Shown piece by piece: positions 36,250 to 49,329 of a stretch of DNA of 64,000 nucleotides. The notes beneath the pieces are model-generated. The model saw only the letters and a list, made by a program, of their open reading frames with translations, was not told where the DNA came from and made no database searches. Position numbers and translations under genes: made by a program. Each line of letters starts with the position of its first letter. Positions within the stretch are counted from its first letter, which is position 1. Source of the DNA: Sarcomyxa edulis (lineage: Eukaryota; Basidiomycota; Agaricomycetes; Agaricales; Mycenaceae); contig QUOL01000012.1 of assembly GCA_009761415.1 (NCBI GenBank), forward strand, positions 1 through 64,000, given 5' to 3'.

Positions 36250-36860
36250 CCCGGAGTCTGATATGCTCATACAATCTCGGACTGTCGATGATGCGATGAT
36301 GGAGATCTCTGCTCGGGTAAGTGCAAGGTTTGCCCTGGAAGATATCGACTTTGACCACACTTTGATTCGACTCCTTGGCATACCCTCTCGTCTTTTCTCT
36401 TCCATCGCGACACCACCGATAATCTCTTTCGTGCGTAACCAGTAATTTCCACTCCTTGCCGTCCATAGCAGCGTCCGCTGAAACGAAACTACGCATCGAT
36501 CGCCGTCCAATCCCACGACAGTTAGGCCAACTTCATCTGCCGCTACACACGGAACAACCAGAACGGTTTATCGTAGATTCATTGGTACCTAGCCATCCAG
36601 ATCTTCCATTAGCCGATGAATTTTTGACCGAAACGTAAGTGCAGTATTCCGCTGTTTTCTTCCCTTTGTTTGGCCCTCACTGACAACGGAATCAACAGCT
36701 CGGGTATAAAGTTCTTGGAGCACGCCTCACTTTCCTTTCATTCCCTCTTCTCCGCTTTCCTTTCTCGACCGCTCTCCCACCACCAATTATCTGCTACTCA
36801 CTTATTCCAACCTCAACCTCAACGCCTACGGTATGTACACTCGAATTGACTTTTTCCCTC
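36250..36860 (+). other. Possible multi-exon gene, unrecognised
   Basis: Three consecutive open segments have plausible splice borders. The first codes PESDMLIQSRTVDDAMMEIS and ends at GTAAGTG near 36317. The second runs from about 36470 and codes a segment including IVDSLVPSHPDLPLADEF before GTAAGTG at about 36634. The third starts after an AACAG near 36701 and ends at GTATGTA near 36831. The amino-acid composition is plausible but no family was recognised and the start is unknown. It could equally be a spliced non-coding transcript, because similar splice signals continue through the region. Confidence 0.25.
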
Positions 36861-39800
36861 TTAATCGACGTCGCAACCGTCGCCATCTATCATACATCAT
36901 CGTCCTTGCGCATTTGAACGCTGACAATCTCTTTTTCTAGCATTATTCACCCCAAGATTGTAGGTATTCTCTAGCCAGAGTGCAAGGTCTGTTTATCACC
37001 CAGTCCCTATCAGCACCGTTGCTCATGCTTTTCTGCCTTGCTTTAGAATAACACCTCAGTCCGTCGACTGCAAGGTACGTGCCCCGTGTTATACCCATTA
37101 CTTTTGTTCCTTCTCGAGGCGTCGTCCTGTTGTTCACCCTCCTTGGGAGAATATCGTATGCCAGTAATTCCAGGGCAGGTACGTTCTCTACCTTTGTCCT
37201 ATGACCTGAGGGCCCCACAATAATTCTTCGAGCAAAGAATCACCATCACCCCGCACAAGGAGCTCTCGCATCTGAGTTGTACGTAGATATCCCTTGAGTC
37301 TGTAAGGTTCCAGGCCGATCCGCCGTCAATGCGTGAGTGACCCACTTTCTTTCTGTTCCCCGCCTTCAGTAGCTTCAGTCTCGACCCCACTCCACTGACT
37401 GTGGCATGCCGTCTCGCCCAGAGCATTACTCACATTTGTCTTCTCAATGTTTACTCTCACCTCGCAGCTTACTTTTACTTGTTCAATTAGTTTATGGTGC
37501 TACATATCCGTATTCACGCCCGTACAACCGCGTACCAAATATAATTTCTTTGATGTCGTCCTCTGGTTCCCCGCCCTAAAGTGATGAGTATTGGGCAAAT
37601 AGTTACGAGACGACATGAATACGATGGTACATTAAATTGAGATTGGAAAAAGTAAGAAAGATGATCCGTGAACCGAGCTGTGGTATCTATTATAAGGGAC
37701 ACATGTTAATAGAGTGTTTGTAGCATTTAATAACGAGAACGAATCATATTGACATTGGTGAGCCGACTTACTGGATATCTCTGAACTAACGAGACTAACA
37801 ATCAGGTATCACGTAGAGCCCCGATGTTTTTGCTTCGGCGAAACGATGTTGTTGGTTTGAATAGATCGATACACTACAAAGAGCCATATTGATGAGTAGA
37901 GAAGTCAACGTGGTATCATGATCTACATATTTGGTCGGAGGACTGACATATTCCAGACGGCAAAGTGCCGCACCGATAGCTAGTTCGGTGTCCAGGAAGA
38001 GCACTAAACGACATCTGCAACAGGCATGTAGCAAGAGTTAGCTATTTGATCCGGTTGAGGTAGAAACGTTGGGAGAAAACACACCGAGAGACAGAGAATA
38101 GACTCGATACAAATTGGACTTAGTATCGCGTCGAATATCCGTGTAAGCTAGCGGAAGTAAGTCGAAAAACCAGAATGACGAGCATGTCAGACTGCCGTAT
38201 GGATGGTGGTACAGCATAGCGCCAGTCGAGATCAATCGATGTCTGAAGCACGTATGTAGTGGGTATTGAGGAGAGGCAGAGACCCGATCGAGTGCGGAAC
38301 GGAGTTCAAAGCGTTGCTGGATACACACTAAACCTGAGAGCGGGATGAGGATCCTGAGGATATACGAGCAGAAGAAGAATAACATCTTCTTCGAAGGACT
38401 CCAGTCAAAGAGGTGCTCTCTGGTTCAAGTTGGCAGAGAGGAGAGCGGTCGATAAAACATTCAAAGAACTAAGGACTCACCTGTTTTTGAGATCGTAAGT
38501 CACAATCGTTCACTTTTGCTCGCTGGTGGCACACGCATTTCGTTCTTAGGAAGTATATGCTGAGAACGGGCTAGACTTGAGATTCCCACTGCTTCGAAGT
38601 GAGCGATGGTATCGGATTGGTCGATGGAGGTGTGGCGAGGGTTTTGCGAGGCCTGCTACGTTCAAACAAGGAAGTAACATACATGTATAAGATGACTATG
38701 AGCTCGAAGAGCTCGAAATCGGAACGACAAAAGGGCCGGTATTTGGCCAATCTGTACTCAGTGGGCCAGATAAGTAATTGCATCGAGATTTGGCTGGTAT
38801 TGCTATAATGAGGGAAGACTTGCGAGTCGTCGTCACCTGCAGGCATCCTCGAGGAATCGAGGAAAGAAATGAGCGAGCTCAAGATGTGAAGAGATTGCGA
38901 AGGAGAGACGCGAACCGCGATCGAAGTCAGATTTCATTTTCGAGGCGCGTCGACTTGCTTCCGCACATCCAACTCGATCCCACTGAAGCTCTCTACATTG
39001 CAAGACCATGCAACTGACTCGGTCTAGGAGATACAGAGGTATGTTTCCAAAACAATCCGATGGTTTCGATCTACTTTCTAACCTTGGTATGATTTTCAGT
39101 TGTTTTCAATTCTTCGGGTCACATTCAAACTCTTGCTCCTGACACGCACCAAACGCTACAAACTCTCCGTAGCTGCTCTTCAGAAATCTTTCAACACCTA
39201 GGGATGTTTTTTTTCGAGGATGAATACCGTTTTTTGACGGCTGGAATCGGAGCATGGCGACCAACGATACTCTTCACCGTCAAGTTACGATAATCGCCTA
39301 CCCATGCTCATCAAACACATTGGCCGCCTCAGAGGCAGCCTATTTGACCTTTGCGGGACATACTCATCAAATATGTATGTTTCGATCTCTTGATTTTGGC
39401 CCATATACTTCACATATCCTCGATTTTGTAGCTTTCGGAATGGTAATCACATCGGGACATCTTTCCTCTCCGATGTACATACCTTCCCCCTCAGCGGACT
39501 GTTTTCTCATGCGCAGAAATGCTCAGTTCGTTGGGCGATATGAGGTGGCGTCAGGAGAGTTCGTTCTGCCCGGTGAGCTTCTTCTTCACATTCTGAATCT
39601 AAGCACGTAGAGACGAGGACGAGATCTGCCGCCTCACAAAGTGTTATTCTGTCAGATCTAGCATCTTTTTATCAGGTTGTTCGTTCCTCCATCATCTTCC
39701 TCAATTTCTCACGGAAGTCGAACCATTTCCCTCCCAAGGTCAATCATTTCATACAATAGATTTTGGATCGACTTTGCAGATCACACTCGAGCAGCAATTT

Positions 39801-41640
39801 CAAAAACGATACACACGGCTTGTCGCTCAGTTGCAGTGGCTCACCTTGACGCTAATGGATAATCTGACGAACGAGAGGGAAATCTCGCCTCAGATTGGTG
39901 AGTCTCGATCTCTCAGTCGACGACCATTGCATTGACAACCTTCTAATACCATTGACCTAGCATTGAATTCGTTTCTATCGGCTCCATACACCGCAGTAGG
40001 TAAGCAGATAGTCCGTAATGTTCTACATGTGTCTTCTATGCTAATTCGTTCGAACAAAGACCGTGATCCCCTTCGACTCGTGGAATATACTCCGTTAAGC
40101 TGATGAAGAGCTCAGGCTCTAACATAACACCCACATCCGTAAAATTTTTTTTATTACTATACAGGACTCTAACCCAGCCCAAGTACACCAACTCGAACTA
40201 TGCAGAGGTCCAGATGACGGGCGCGCCTGAAGATAACGAAAAAATTCCGGAACACGGAGGAATTCTCGCTTCTGTAAGTCCCGAGTACTTGGCTGACGGA
40301 TGTAACATTGACGACGGTTTATATTCATCATTCCAGACTTACTTCTATCGGCTCAGTCATTTCGTCGTCGGCCGCGGATGCGTGAAGTACAGAGTGCAGG
40401 GCGGGGTTTATCCCGTTTGTCCTCGACTGCAATCAGCATTTCCTGGAAGCTCGACACCGTCCAATTTTGTCCGTCACCAAGCATCAATTTCGCGGTCACC
40501 TTCGACTAGAAAAACGGACTCGACCTCGTAAAACGACACGTATACCCGCTTGCCTCCGCCCTTCCAAGTCTGGAGCCTCGTCTTGGGCTAATCTCAACTG
40601 CTGAATCAACTCAGCACTCCTGTCTCTTCGGAACTAACGGATCGGGAACATTCATCTCACCTCGGGCAACTCCACGTACGACCGTTCTCTCTCTCTTCCC
40701 GAAAAATAAACGGTACGTTCTCTTCCTTTCTTCCATCTTCCACCTTCGCGTTTCAAACCGTCGTAACTCAGGGCATCTTTCAAAAGTAGAAGATAAAGTA
40801 GAAGATCCGCAGATCCTCATATGCAGATCCCAAGGCGACACACTACAGCGACGTCCCCGTCATTCCCATTCCAATTTCACGGGCACCAAATCCCATCATA
40901 ATCATGCGTTAAGCGATGGATCGTCTGTCTACATACTCCAGTCGTCAGCGCTACCGCCGAAACGTAAGTTCATCTTTTCCTCATTTTGTTTGGTGCTGAT
41001 GTCTAAGTGACAGGGTCGTATCTTGTCGTTGTATAAAGGTCAGTGGTGATCTTTGTTCTTCTTCATTCCCCTCGTTCTCTTCTCTCTCTCTCTCCCTCTC
41101 TCCATCTCCTCTCCATCGTTCCTCTCGTGCCTCCGCCATACATTCCATGACGTGAGTCTTGAACATACACTTTTCGTCGTCGACTCTCGCTCACTGTAAC
41201 TGTAGTCCAGCTCGTTGTTTGCATCGACGTTCCAAGGTGAGCCCACATCGTCTTCTGTTCATTTCCTAGAGCTGGCTGTTCTGATCCGCATTCTCAGCTA
41301 GTGCTTCCATCCTCCAAGTCTTTATTCGGGTCCTTCCAGATTGGCTTTCCTTACAATTTAGTCCTCGTGGGAACATCGTCTCGTCGTAGTCCCTGTGCTG
41401 TAAGGATCAAGCTCCTTCCTACAGTTCGTTTCGTCGCTTTGCTGATAGTCAGGTTAGATTCCCTGTGAGTTATCCTTCCCTCATCTTTCCCTAGATTTCG
41501 ATCTGTCGATTATCAACAGCTATATCCACAATGCTCGACAATGTAATACAGTCTCATCGCAATCCCGTACGTCGTCTTCATGAACCAAAACCCTCCGTCC
41601 TGCTCGTTCATCATATCTCTCTAGAAAGCAATATAGCACT
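36861..41640. other. Interval with many splice-like signals, no recognised protein
   Basis: GTAAGT, GTACGT and GTGAGT motifs recur on the plus strand (for example near 37076, 37180 and 40963) among open frames of about 60-140 codons with no recognised similarity. A segment near 39560-39600 coding LPGELLLHIL resembles the start of an F-box but no downstream F-box protein could be followed. Confidence 0.3.
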
Positions 41641-42480
41641 TCCAATGGTCTCTCCGCCTTGATGTAACCCCGTAAGTCTTGGATAGACAAATAAATCCGT
41701 TTCATCCCGCTGATTGCTTCTTCAAGACTCTCCGCCTCTACCTAATCGGTCAACATTTCCGTCGTCCTCGCCTGGTACAAGATAGAACAGAAGGAAAACA
41801 AGTGCGGACCAGTCCTCGTCTCGTTTGACTCTGTATAATGTAGAAAAAGACATAGTGCGATATCCATACCCCGTGCGTATCTCTATAACTTCGTTTTGTT
41901 GTGCTCATCCCCCTCCCCAAGTTCCGTTCGTGACTCCGCCTTGACCTAACCAGTCAGCGTGCTCGCCGTCTGGGGCTTTACTGACGGCTCCATCTTGAGT
42001 ATTATTGTGCAACGACACATCGCCCTGTAAGTCTACGATAGAGATAAGTAGGGACTCGTTTCGCCGTGCTGACACCTCCACTGGCATGTCCCCCGCCTTG
42101 ACCTAACCAGTTAACAAGTCCACGGTCCGACGTACGATATGGAAACACTTTAATCAAGTCAGTCAGTCAGCCTACCGTTCAACATGTGTAAGCCCAAGAT
42201 CTGTTCGAAACCTTGGATATTCATCGCCCGACCTGTAAGTTCTTGTTCTTGGTACATTATATGGGAAGCCTTCTCATCTTCGTCCCGCTGATCTGATCTT
42301 TTTTTCAGCTTTCGTCGTTCTCGATACGTCAGCCGCCCAGAGCTCATACTCAATGCCTCGGCGGCGTGCATTTCACTCGCTCAATTTGCCCCGTAAGTCA
42401 TTTTGCTAATCTCTGATATCTTATGTTCGAAGAAATAAATGGTTGCTGACCTTATCTTCACTTTTCTCTTTCCTTCTAGG
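41641..42480 (+). repeat. Degenerate array of intron-like modules
   Basis: Diverged units of about 100-190 bp begin with a donor-like GTAAGTC or GTGCGTA (about 41668, 41872, 42029, 42236), pass through a CATCCCGCTGAT or related stretch, and mostly end with CTTGACCTAACCAG or a variant, which resembles a fungal branch point plus acceptor. The short intervening segments have no shared reading frame. Confidence 0.4.
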
Positions 42481-43719
42481 TGATTCCGACTCGACGAGTG
42501 AGCGCCACGTGCCTGCGGATAAGAAAGCCTCCTCAATCAAGGAAATACATGCATTCATCGATGGAAAGTTCTGGCTGTGAGGGATATGCGTACGTCGACG
42601 GCTGGGGACTCGTCGGCTTGTTCGTTCTGGAAGATAGCAGCAGTGGGAGCAGGGTGCAAGTGTTTTTGTACCTCAGCTCATATCGGAGACTCGGATTCTC
42701 GACTCGAAGAACCTTCGTTAGATGGACGGGGGGGAGTGGAGCTCATGGTTGACGGTAGGTAGAGCGCTGTAAACTGTAGTACATTGAAATATAATGCATG
42801 CCTTGTTATTTCGTCGCTCTATCCTTGGTCTCCCTATGAAATTCGGTATGATGTAAGTCGTGCGTGAAGCTCTCGATCAATTCGTGAGGTTTTTTTCGCT
42901 ATGTCGTTGGTGTTCGACGCGAGTGTTGAGAATCCACTAACTAGCAGTATGCGATTCGGATTGAGGTGCGTTTCGCATTTTCTTCATTCTCGCAGAGTGT
43001 CCAGACAGTGACTCGATCCAATAGGTACTCGAAGATACAAAGTGACAGCGCCTGGGTACAGTATCATGTACATAGCGCGAGCGATGAGCGAAATATAACA
43101 ATGACTTCTCGTACCTCTAGTCCATCACCCGATCCCCGATTTCTAGCCTCGCAACATCTCACAAAGACCGTTCCAGCATCGTGCGCCCAATGCAGGTGCT
43201 GACAGAGAGGGATCTGCGACGGTTGGGGTACTCCTCGTCAACCCTCGAGAGAGACAGCGGCAGAGTGTGGCGATGTTGTAAGAAGTCGGTCGAATCTTCG
43301 TAGTTTGATCACAAGGACTCGAATGAAGAATGGGGGAAGTGGAGTTGGTGGTGGAGGGTGGTATGTAGACTGCCGTAGACTGAATGATGTATATCTTGCC
43401 ATTTCGTCGCCCTTTTTCTTCTCGATCCTGGACCTTAGTGTGGGGAACATGAGGTACGAATGGTGGTTGGTGTCTGTTTATAAGAAAGCCAGATATGTGG
43501 TGGACGCGTTGTGTGCCAGTGGCTGGGTTAGGGTCCCACAATCCTCGTCGGCTTTCACCGAGGCCACATAAGAATTCTGCACTTTTGCTGATGGAGCAGG
43601 AGCTCCTTATCTTATCCTCAGATAGGCGTGAGCTGTTCGTACCTCACGTCAACTCCTATCGCGGAACTATCAACTTACAGCGACCACATCTTCCTAGGGA
43701 TTTTTCTGCTGTATCAGTG
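42481..43719. other. Interval upstream of the F-box gene
   Basis: No gene was recognised. About 80-100 bp near 42730-42840 are loosely duplicated near 43330-43440, both containing ATTTCGTCGC. Confidence 0.35.
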
Positions 43720-45679
43720 ATGTATACCAGAATCACGGGCCTTCTCAGTCTCTCGGTGGAACTCATTTGCCAGATACTTTCATATCTCAAACTCCAGGAT
43801 CTTTTGCATTGCACAGAAGTGCGCATCTCATTTTTTCACCCAGTGACTTTTTCCCAACTTGAAGCTATTCATGTAGATCAACAAGTACATCAGAAGTGTC
43901 GTCTTGAATTCGCCGCGTCTACAGTACACTATCGAGCTATGCATGCATGGGATGGTCCCGGTTTTCCCACTATCAGAAGACCCTCCTGTGGCTACACTTC
44001 TTGAACTACTAAGAGACCGCGAACAGGCCTGGAAGACGCTTGCCTGGAAAGATCCGCTTGCCTGGAAAGATCGACGAGAATTGATCCTTCCTCTTACTGA
44101 TGCACAAGAGGAGTTCATTGGAGGCATGTATGCCACCATAAACAAAAATGAACACCAACCTACTTCCTCAATCTCATTTTTTGAACTTCCTTCCTTGGCC
44201 GATGATCCAGTAAAGGTGTGGCGCCATTCAATGGGAGACCTTTCTGTGATTGGCTTCACTATGGATCCAGCCCAAGATCTTGTAGCTCTTGTAGCGCTTG
44301 CGCCGCCAGAGTCAGTTCTTTATATTCTGAAGGATTTTGTGCTTAGGCTTTACCAAATGAATTCATTTCCAGATCGGAATTCATGTACGAGGTCCACCTC
44401 CACTCGATCTCAACCAACAAGCCTCACCCCAAGGCCTCCGTGACTATACTTCCATGCCTCAAGACCCCTATGGGATCAGCGGCGAACTCAGAACCTGGTA
44501 TGGATCTGAATATACAAATTACAGGCGCTCTGATTGCACTGCTCGTCAAACAAGTGATGCATGGCAGCCCCAGCGCTCATCTCGAAATTTGGCACTGGGA
44601 GTCAGGACCGCAGTTTTCTGTATGTACTCACCCTCCATGTGCCCACTCCCTACTTTCTGGAAATTGAGCATTGACATGAATACGTTCCTCCACAGTGTAG
44701 CCTGACGCAGACTGAAATCCACGATTTTGTCTTACTATCGTGTAGTTCGTTACTCCTCGTCCTACCTCCGGGAAGATTCGAAGTGTGTACGTTTCGGAAT
44801 CCTGCAGAGGCTGGAGAGTCAAACGCGCCCATACCAAAGGCAAGTTACGCACTTCCGCCGCTATTGTCTAGGTACACATATGGGGTCATGACCATGAGCA
44901 GTAATCCCTCTGCCGGTCATGTTCTCACGAGAGGACAAGGGACATCTCTGATACCCACCATTGATGATTCCGAGGACGACGACAATGCCACCCCCGAACC
45001 ACAAAGTCAACGCCGAAGCGCTAGCATGTATTACCCCCTCCCAGACGAACGTATACACGCGTGCTGCGTATACATCACCGACTCATCTGAAGAAGACAAC
45101 TACGTCTACTCCTTCGTATTCTTTGTCAACAACAGTACCTTTCTAGAAAGCGCACACTGCCCGACGGACAATACTATCCCATGGGAATCATGGGGTCCTC
45201 AGAATACCCGTTGGTTCCGCGAACGTCAGGAGACGGACTGGGAGCACGCTTTATATGGATATCGTACCATCGATAGCGTTCGAATGGGCACGGACCGTGA
45301 TGAGATCGATGAAACTGGGAGATGGTTGGATGATCCTGGACCTGCCTATCGAAGGATACGGGTTCGAGATTTCAATCCGTACAGCGTTAGACGGGCATTG
45401 AACGAGATGGAGTCACCCTCGAGTTCGCCATCTTCTTGTTCTTCGCAGAGAAGAATTGTGACCGAGCCAAGCGTCATTTCTGGCCTTCATGTATTTGAGA
45501 AGGATATTATCTCCTGTATGCCTTATGTGGAGGTAATGAGCCCCAGGCTAGAAGTAGTAGATGGAGAGCTGGAACGAGGATATGAAGTGACGGATGCCAT
45601 GATAGATGATAGTAGGATTTTATTGCACAAGAGGAGAATTGCAGGTGCATTGAGACGCATTGATGTTTTGACTCTTTAA
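43720..45679 (+). CDS. F-box protein, four exons (~587 residues)
   Basis: Exons 43720-43818, 43877-44310, 44373-44619 and 44696-45679 join in phase with GT-AG introns of 58, 62 and 76 bp. The N-terminus reads LLSLSVELICQILSYLKLQD, a clear F-box that would bind SKP1 in an SCF ubiquitin ligase. Next comes the segment LQYTIELCMHGM followed by a run of W/K repeats, typical of the large agaricomycete F-box family, whose long C-terminal half has no assigned fold. An acidic serine-rich stretch lies around residues 350-375. The start at 43720 puts the F-box about eight residues from the N-terminus; an in-frame ATG at 43591 is an alternative. All exons are free of stops, so the gene looks intact. The substrate is unknown. 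Confidence 0.85.
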
Positions 45680-48600
45680 TAGAATATATCAATATGTGCG
45701 TACTACAGGATGAGAGTCTCATCCCTGTTTCCAGTCTCCGATTCTCCTACTCATGACCTCCACCTGCCATGAATTCTATACCCAGGGATGGCCGCTCTCC
45801 GACAACAAATAGCAGGGAAATCGATACTACTGGAGGTAACACCCTGCTCACCTCTAACTTCTCATTTCAACGTTCTGAATCCGTAAGAACTTCGTGGCAC
45901 GAAAAGTCCGCAATCTCCAAGCTCACGCTGGCGAATTTGCACTCCCCGCATTGGGGATAGCGTACTCTATTGCGCACACTCACGGGACAGACATCGAAGA
46001 CGCTCCCCTAAGTTGAGGCTCCTCGTGAAATCAACTGTACGAAGGTATTTCAATAGTGTAAAGCAAATATTTTGTCGTATAGCTAAGGCTGAGGATGATC
46101 TGCTCGCAACGATCTGTCTTTCGTAGCCAGCGGCGGAGGACTGAAGTTGTTGTCACGAACCACAGCTAATAATACGACTGGTATTTGGTGCGACGTCCAA
46201 CAACCAAAAGATCGGGACTCACCCAGACGACTCCTCCTTCCGTCCTGTTTCTAAAACGCTCCGTATTGGTCAGGTGGCGAACTGTTGCCATGCTCTGAGT
46301 TGGGCATAGGTCTGTCTGCATGTGGTTCTCATCAAGTGGATTGCCTATCTCTAGTGCAAAAGAACTCGTCAGTCTGAGGCCTCACAAAAAACAATGGATT
46401 TGGGAGGGAGGAAGGAAATCTCTGGGGAACTAGGAAGACCGAATTTTGCGCCTCGAGGGAATCTTCTTCGCATCGCGAAATTTGGATCTGAATCGATAAG
46501 TCTACCAGAACTGACCTGGCAACGCCTGTAAAAAACAGCGCAGATCCTTCCTATGAGCCCATCACCTGAGGAGCGCGTCTAGTTGGAGAGAACCAGAGAG
46601 GAGATGAGTCCGGAAAATGCATCGAGGAAGGCGAGACCGAAAGACTGAGAATGCAAGAATAAGGAATGGGCCGCAATGTCGGACAACTTAGCAGAAGTCC
46701 AAGTACCTGGTAATTCTGATGAAATCGAGGTAATAGTGCATGTGAGACGCGTAATCGATAGGTCGCGATAGATTGCGACTGGAGGTTTGGTCCGATCGCG
46801 TCAAGTCTGAGAGTTGGAGTTGGTCATCTTGGAATTCTCTGCACTTTGAACTAAAAAAAACATACCAGGAGCTCATCCTCTCTCACAATATTTCTGAGAC
46901 CTTTTGGAGGCGTAGATGTGTGTGTGTCGATGACGACGAAAAACGATTCGAACTGTGAAAGGCGTGAATTCGACTAAAGTGCCAATTTAGCCTAGTGTGA
47001 GTGGAGTACAAAAACGTACTTAGATCTTATAAAGCAAAGGGATTGATTAGCTGGAATCAAGCTGGAATGGAAACCTGCAGTGATTTCAGGCCATATCGAC
47101 GAGATAGATTTGTGGGAGATGACAGTCAAGGATAGCTATAGATTAGATCGATTAGATTTCGATGCGTTTTGAAATCCAGATCACACTTGACTTCGAGTTC
47201 CTCGTCTCTCCGTTCAAACCAAGTTCAAACTGTCTTGTTCTGATACAAACAATTGGGTAGGCTCTCTAGCCAGTATTTAGGACCCGATTTACAACAGCTT
47301 ATCAGTTTGAGATCGTCCACACCACGCCGTTTTGGATTTGAATTGTCAGACTTCCAGCTTCAGCCAGATCTCATACGCGAAATCAGAATTATGGTGTGTA
47401 CAATCACTCTGCATCCAGCTATTAACATTGACAATGACCTAATCAGTCAGATATTTGCCGTCTGGCATCGAGCAGAAAGTACTAGTAGCTCTTTGCCTAC
47501 TCCGTCCTTGAATTCCATTCGTCTTCGTGCGAACACTACTTCGCCAAAATACGTAACACGTACGTCGATGTGCTATAATGGCTCTCAGATATCCTACAGT
47601 CTCTGGCCAGTCGAATGCATCTGCTACCGCCGTGCTTCGTACTGTCTTCGGCCGAATCTGATTTTTTGAGTTGGGCCGCTACCAAGACGCTGTCTCTTCT
47701 GGCATTAGGAATTGTTAGGTTCTCCTCGTGCCATAAACACCACATTTTTTTCATATTTTTGTGGAACAAAATCCGACAATAGATGCATGCGTTCAGAAAA
47801 CGCCTCGACCGAAGACCATCGAGTATAAACAGAGAGACACGACGGTGGAGACTCAGACCGGCCGACGTATTGCAAACTCTCTTCTCCTTCAGGTTCTGTC
47901 GACGCAATCTTGACCTCAGCACTCTTCTCTCTCCCACTTCCCTTGTCGCCCGTTCTACTCTGCCGCCTCTACCGATATCATCGAGCTCACTAGCGCCCAC
48001 TGCTCCATCGGCAGTGCTCATTCATGGATAGCATCTCAGGCTCACTCACTCACTCACTGATCCGTTCAGCCAATCTATCAATCGTCTCGTCTCAACCAAG
48101 GTGAGTCTTACAAGCAACACCTAGGATGATCGTCTTTGTTTACTTCGACTTGCAAGACAGCCAGGACACCGACTCTCGAGGACGGACGGCGCCAATACAT
48201 CCGTTTGAGTGCCTCGGTCTTCATCCACTCGACCCTCAGCACAACGACGATCAAGCCGTTTGTTCAACTCAAGATTGGGTCCAGTCGAAGCCGACAATGA
48301 GATGGCCTCAGGCTCCCTCATCCTGAGTCAATTGCTAATGGGCCGAGAACGTCTTCCAAAGCTGAACGTGAGGAAGTCGACAATTAGTTGGATTTTTCTC
48401 GATGGTAAATAGCGCATGCACATCGGTTCTTGTTTATCGCCTTCACTCGTCTCGATTTCTCGCCTATATCCCACTGAGCACGCGTTTTGGGTGAGTACTG
48501 CTATAGGAAGGTGTTCAGATTAAAATAAGGTCGTGGACAGGGAGAGAGTAAGAAAAAACACTTGGAAGTTGATGCTACGTCTTTGGTGAGTCTATGTTAA

Positions 48601-49235
48601 CACGTTTCGTCCATCCAACCAAATCGTTGTTACCCAACAGCTGCAGATCTATAAACCGTTGTTCTTCACCTAGCTCATTTGAGAAACACGCCGGCAGATC
48701 TGGACTTCGAGCGTCACTTGGATGTGAGGAAGAAATGATGAATGAACAAGGATATTTCACTGCGAATGCTTCTGTACGGCGACTCGGAGAGGGGGATAAC
48801 TTCTGGTCGTCGCATATCTGCTAATTCAATACATCCTATGGGAATTTCGCTGTCTCTATCCCCGATCGTTGGCCATCTCTCTGACATGAACCTCGTTCCT
48901 AGCTATCCCCATGTCGCGACTTCCCGATCTCGCTGTTCCGGCGAAGGTCTCACACTCTCGTACGTAGTTTCTATTGATCCTGTCTCGTCAACATGCACGA
49001 TACTCATTTTGGTTTATCCTCAGATGCAGCTTGATTTCTCCACCTTGGCTACGCCGGGCGCAAGTGTGCGCAGCCTCATTGCACTGATTCTTCTATCTTG
49101 TAGACCGAATGAATAAGCGCAAGTTTAAGATGTCAGTGCTCTTATCGAAGCGAAGTCAATCAGACACATGCTTACAGGGCTTTTAGAAATTCATGTCCCA
49201 GGTGTAAAAACGATGCGAAATAATCAAATAAATCA
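45680..49235. other. Interval without recognised genes
   Basis: Open frames up to ~160 codons lack recognisable similarity and overlap each other on both strands. Donor- and acceptor-like pairs occur near 48585-48640 and 48960-49020 on the plus strand, reminiscent of the splice-signal-rich zone at 36-43 kb. Confidence 0.35.
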
Positions 49236-49329
49236 TTAAAAATAAGAAAAATCAAAGAAATAGAGAAACACAAGAGAAACATGGATTGAATGCAGTTTGG
49301 AGTGGTAGGCTGCAGTAGGAACACGCTTA

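Noticed and set aside
39254..39610. Possible second F-box gene (LPGELLLHIL)
   Set aside because: The motif is at the end of the frame with a stop soon after, and no downstream exon with F-box-family features could be followed.
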